From JANMZO01 sp963763135 (GTDB lineage: Bacteria > Actinomycetota > Acidimicrobiia > Acidimicrobiales > JANYDT01), in NCBI GenBank assembly GCA_963763135.1, contig CAVXNJ010000011.1, positions 1 through 64,000 of the forward strand: a stretch of DNA of 64,000 nt. The letters run 5' to 3'. Positions 61,251 through 64,000 of this stretch are shown here, piece after piece. The position numbers and the translations under genes are program-made. Within the stretch, counting starts at the first letter, position 1; each line of letters begins with the position of its first letter. A model generated the notes under the pieces. That model saw only the letters and a program-made list of their open reading frames with translations, was not told the origin of the DNA and did not search any database.

Positions 61251-62993
61251 ATGTCATCAAACCTTGCTGAGTCGGTGCGTACTGCGACTCGCAAATCCTT
61301 ACCGGTTGCCCTCGTAGCACTGCTCGCCGTGACGTCAGCGTCTTCGCCGACCTGGGCGGCGGCCAAGAAGACGACAACAAAAAAGCCGGTTGCGACCAAA
61401 GCCACCACGACCACGGCTGCTCCGACAACACTTGCTCCGACTACGGTTGCACCAACCACCACGGTCGCATCACCGCCTCGGGGAGGAACTCTCGTTGCGG
61501 CGATCTCGCAGGATCCCGGTCAATTGAACCCGGCGATCACCACAGCAGGAGCAGTTCACTCGGCCGCGGAGCTGATGTACAACGGTCTGGTCGAGATCGA
61601 TGAGAACGGCAAGTTGGTTCCCGAACTCGCCGAGAGTTGGACAGTGAAGAGCGGCGATTACACGTTCAAACTGCGCAAGGGAGTGACCTGGCATGACGGT
61701 CAACCGTTTACCTCCGCAGATGTTAAGTACACATTCGAAGACCCACTGCCGAAGTACCATTCCCGAGCGCGAGCGTCGTTGCTCGATGCGGTCAACCGGA
61801 TCGAAACACCCGATCCGCAAACCGTGATCTTCCGCTTCTACAAGCCGTACTCGGCGTTTCTCCAACAGCTGAACGTAACCGAAGCGCCGATTCTGCCGGC
61901 CCATCTGTACAGCGGGACGGACGCAACCAGAAATCCGTACAATTTGAAGCCCGTCGGCACCGGCCCGTTTCAATTCGAGTCGTACAAGCCGGGAGCCGAG
62001 CTCCGGCTGAAGGCGAACAAAAACTACTTCAAGAAGGGATTGCCCTACCTTGATGGCGTCGTGCTGCGGGTCATTCCGGATGCCGGCAATCAGTTGATCG
62101 CGCTCGAGGCGGGTGAGGTTGACTTCCTGTACGGCGTGAACGGAGCCGATCTGGCCCGGGTCAAGGCAAACAAGTCGTTGTCGACGTTGGAGACGCTCTC
62201 AAACCCGGGTGGCTCGAACTGCATAATGTCGATGAGCTTCAATCTCGACAAGCCGATCTTCGCCGATCAGCGCACGCGTCAGGCGATTCTTCAGGGTCTT
62301 GATCGGAAGCAGTTTCTCGACCGAATCCTGTTCGGTCAGGGCAAGGTCGCGACCGCGCCGATCGCCAGTGGTATTCCCTTCGCTTACGCGAAGGATCTCA
62401 AGATCCCTGGATTCGACAAAGCTGCCGCGGCCAAGCTTCTCGATGATGCCGGGTGGAAGCAGGCCGGGTCCGGTACCCGAACCGCTCTTGGTGTCACCGG
62501 AGTCAGGGACGGTACTCCGCTTCGCTTCCGGTTCTTGAGCTTCCCGACCTTCGCCCTCTACGGCCAGCTGATCAAAGCGCAGCTCGGCGAAATTGGAATC
62601 GATGTACAGCTTGAAACCGCGGACAACGCACCGTTCGCCGATCGAGTGTTCGTTCGACGCGACTTCGACACGAACGTCATCAGCTACTGCAACGGAACCG
62701 ATCCCGAGATCGGTGTTCGACGCATGTACGACGCTGCGCAGATCGGACCCGTGGCGTTCTCGAACTCCTCGGCCTATCGCAACGCAACAGTGACGAAGTT
62801 GTTCGAAGACGCGGCGACCAGGGATGCCGTGTCGGTGCGCAGTTCTATCTACCGGAAGATCCAGGAGATCCTGGTCGAAGATCTCCCCTACGTCTGGCTG
62901 GTGGAGACTGCCGGCACCCGGGTGTTTCGGGCGTCATGCTCAGGCTTCAGTGAATCAGGTCATTTCGCCGAAGCCGCCAGCTGCAAGAAATGA
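61251..62993 (+). CDS. ABC transporter substrate-binding protein (oligopeptide family 5)
   Basis: ATG 61251 after GGAGG. 580 residues: signal peptide LPVALVALLAVTSASSPTWA, a Thr/Ala/Pro-rich linker, and SBP_bac_5 fold (GTLVAAISQDPGQLNPAITT; ELAESWTVKSGDYTFKLRKG, VTWHDGQPFTSADVKYTFED; GPFQFESYKPGAELRLKANK). No lipobox; the signal peptide likely ends TWA|AA. The gene is followed 19 nt later by a DppB-type permease. Confidence 0.9.
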   Translation: MSSNLAESVRTATRKSLPVALVALLAVTSASSPTWAAAKKTTTKKPVATKATTTTAAPTTLAPTTVAPTTTVASPPRGGTLVAAISQDPGQLNPAITTAGAVHSAAELMYNGLVEIDENGKLVPELAESWTVKSGDYTFKLRKGVTWHDGQPFTSADVKYTFEDPLPKYHSRARASLLDAVNRIETPDPQTVIFRFYKPYSAFLQQLNVTEAPILPAHLYSGTDATRNPYNLKPVGTGPFQFESYKPGAELRLKANKNYFKKGLPYLDGVVLRVIPDAGNQLIALEAGEVDFLYGVNGADLARVKANKSLSTLETLSNPGGSNCIMSMSFNLDKPIFADQRTRQAILQGLDRKQFLDRILFGQGKVATAPIASGIPFAYAKDLKIPGFDKAAAAKLLDDAGWKQAGSGTRTALGVTGVRDGTPLRFRFLSFPTFALYGQLIKAQLGEIGIDVQLETADNAPFADRVFVRRDFDTNVISYCNGTDPEIGVRRMYDAAQIGPVAFSNSSAYRNATVTKLFEDAATRDAVSVRSSIYRKIQEILVEDLPYVWLVETAGTRVFRASCSGFSESGHFAEAASCKK

Positions 62994-63012
62994 GATCGGC
63001 GAAAAGCGAACG

Positions 63013-64000
63013 GTGAACGGAGGTCTCCGTTACGCGGCGCGGCGGCTGGGTTTTGCTGTTCCGACCGCCGCAGCCGTCGTCACGCTGGCGTTTTCGTTGA
63101 TTCATCTTGCTCCGGGCGATCCGGTGGTAGCGCTTGCCGGCGACGGTGGCGACGCGGCCTACTACGCCGAGACCCGAGCCCGCTTTGGGCTCGACCGGCC
63201 GATCCTCACCCAGTTTGCTTCCTATGTCAGACGGGTAATCCGAGGTGATCTCGGCACCTCGTATTTGCAGGGTCGGCCGGTGCGCTCATTGATCGCTGAA
63301 CGCGTGCCGGCGACCCTCCTGTTGACCGGAACCGCTCTGCTCCTGTCGACGCTGATTGGAATTGTGGCGGCAGCATATTCGGCGAGCCGTCGGAATCGGC
63401 CGGGCGACGTTCTCGTGAACACACTCAGCGTCCTCGTGGTGGCCACACCGACGTTCTGGATCGGGCAGATTGCGATCCTCTGGCTTTCGCTGCACTTCGG
63501 GTTGTTTCCGGTACAGGGAATGACTGACGCCCGCGAGGTGAAGACGGGCCTCGCAGCACTTCTCGACGTGACGCATCACCTGGCGTTGCCGGCCGTGATT
63601 CTTGCGGCCCAGGAGATCGGCTCGGTCACGCGCATCCTGAGGTCGGGTCTGATCGCCGAATTGGAGAGCCCGCACATCGTGATGGCGCGGTCGAAAGGCC
63701 TGTCCGAGCGAACGGTCTTGATCCGACATGCCCTGAAACGCCCGCTGCTTCCGGTTCTTGCCGTGATCGGCGGACGCCTCGGTCAGCTCTTGTCGGGAAC
63801 CGTCATTGTCGAGATCCTGTTCGGCTGGCCAGGTGTCGGACGACTCCTCCTTTCGGCGATGCAGAACCGGGACATTCCGGTCGTGCTCGGTGTGTTTCTT
63901 ATGACCTCGGTGACGGTGGTGGTGGCGAATCTGCTGATTGATCTGGTGAGCCTGTGGGTTGACCCGCGAATCGGTCAGTCCCGTGTTTCTCGATCAAACC
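63013..64000 (+). CDS. ABC transporter permease, DppB/OppB type (runs off the right edge)
   Basis: GTG 63013 opens a frame that stays open to the window end (329 codons). Membrane segments: VVTLAFSLIHLAPGDPV, TALLLSTLIGIVAAAYSA, VLVVATPTFWIGQIAILWLS. EAA-loop: ARSKGLSERTVLIRHALKRP. Then GQLLSGTVIVEILFGWPGVG. The missing C-terminus is short. It likely moves oligopeptides with the upstream binding protein. Confidence 0.88.
   Translation, partial: MNGGLRYAARRLGFAVPTAAAVVTLAFSLIHLAPGDPVVALAGDGGDAAYYAETRARFGLDRPILTQFASYVRRVIRGDLGTSYLQGRPVRSLIAERVPATLLLTGTALLLSTLIGIVAAAYSASRRNRPGDVLVNTLSVLVVATPTFWIGQIAILWLSLHFGLFPVQGMTDAREVKTGLAALLDVTHHLALPAVILAAQEIGSVTRILRSGLIAELESPHIVMARSKGLSERTVLIRHALKRPLLPVLAVIGGRLGQLLSGTVIVEILFGWPGVGRLLLSAMQNRDIPVVLGVFLMTSVTVVVANLLIDLVSLWVDPRIGQSRVSRSN

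Overview
The window is GC-rich actinobacterial chromosome, read from the sequence alone. DUF222/HNH (13E12-type), EgtA, SCO6745, DUF6069, GAF-ANTAR, nitrilotriacetate-monooxygenase-like and RsbW/STAS genes, many GTG starts and several apparently leaderless promoters all point to Actinomycetota. An aquatic or soil lineage such as Acidimicrobiia is my best guess, but it is inference. No rRNA, tRNA, CRISPR array, integrase or transposase was seen.

Layout. 1-6.4 kb: end of a PLP-dependent lyase gene, a Baeyer-Villiger-type monooxygenase paired with a large lipoprotein, and a DUF222-HNH gene behind a LexA-box-like site. 7.0-8.1 kb: a small protein and a glycine-reductase-B-like gene interrupted by an in-frame TGA. 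That TGA is followed by a strong SECIS-like hairpin, so I annotate a selenoprotein. 8.2-11.5 kb: a pRiA4b ORF-3 remnant, EgtA and two glutathione-S-transferase-like genes. 11.7-16 kb: DUF808, PaaI thioesterase, DUF389 and a lipoprotein serine hydrolase. 16.2-21.7 kb: a coiled-coil protein, then a tightly coupled four-gene operon (carbamoyltransferase, two unknown proteins, SGNH hydrolase). 21.9-26.8 kb: a signalling block (RsbW-like kinase, STAS protein, two GAF-ANTAR proteins) converging on an ECF sigma gene, followed by a DUF11 surface protein. 27-31 kb: a His-containing membrane protein and a GGDEF-EAL protein.

31-39.7 kb: several regulator/effector groups (ArsR-SRPBCC-DUF6069; HxlR/RibD-like reductase), SCO6745, alpha/beta hydrolase, VOC protein, a DMT transporter with a His-rich tail and a CNNM/CBS protein. 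39.8-44.1 kb: a TetR-controlled operon of an alkylsulfatase-like MBL protein and a molybdopterin oxidoreductase. 44.1-46.6 kb: the complete AmmeMemoRadiSam triad. 47-51 kb: CoA-disulfide-reductase/rhodanese fusion behind a CstR-like operator, and a double-length AI-2E-type membrane protein. 51-64 kb: SRPBCC, TetR, a monooxygenase remnant, MerR/methyltransferase, MFS exporter, serine hydrolase, SnoaL-like protein, a secreted protein-TetR-glycosyltransferase operon, and the start of an oligopeptide ABC transporter that runs off the right edge.

Seven genes are split by a frameshift, and in all seven the sequence carries one base too many, usually in a 2-4 base homopolymer. This looks like systematic sequence error rather than gene decay, so I annotate each as one frameshifted CDS. 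The strongest unusual items are the selenoprotein with its SECIS, the carbamoyltransferase/SGNH operon with two unrecognised proteins, and the repeated pattern of autoregulated regulators with palindromes over leaderless promoters.
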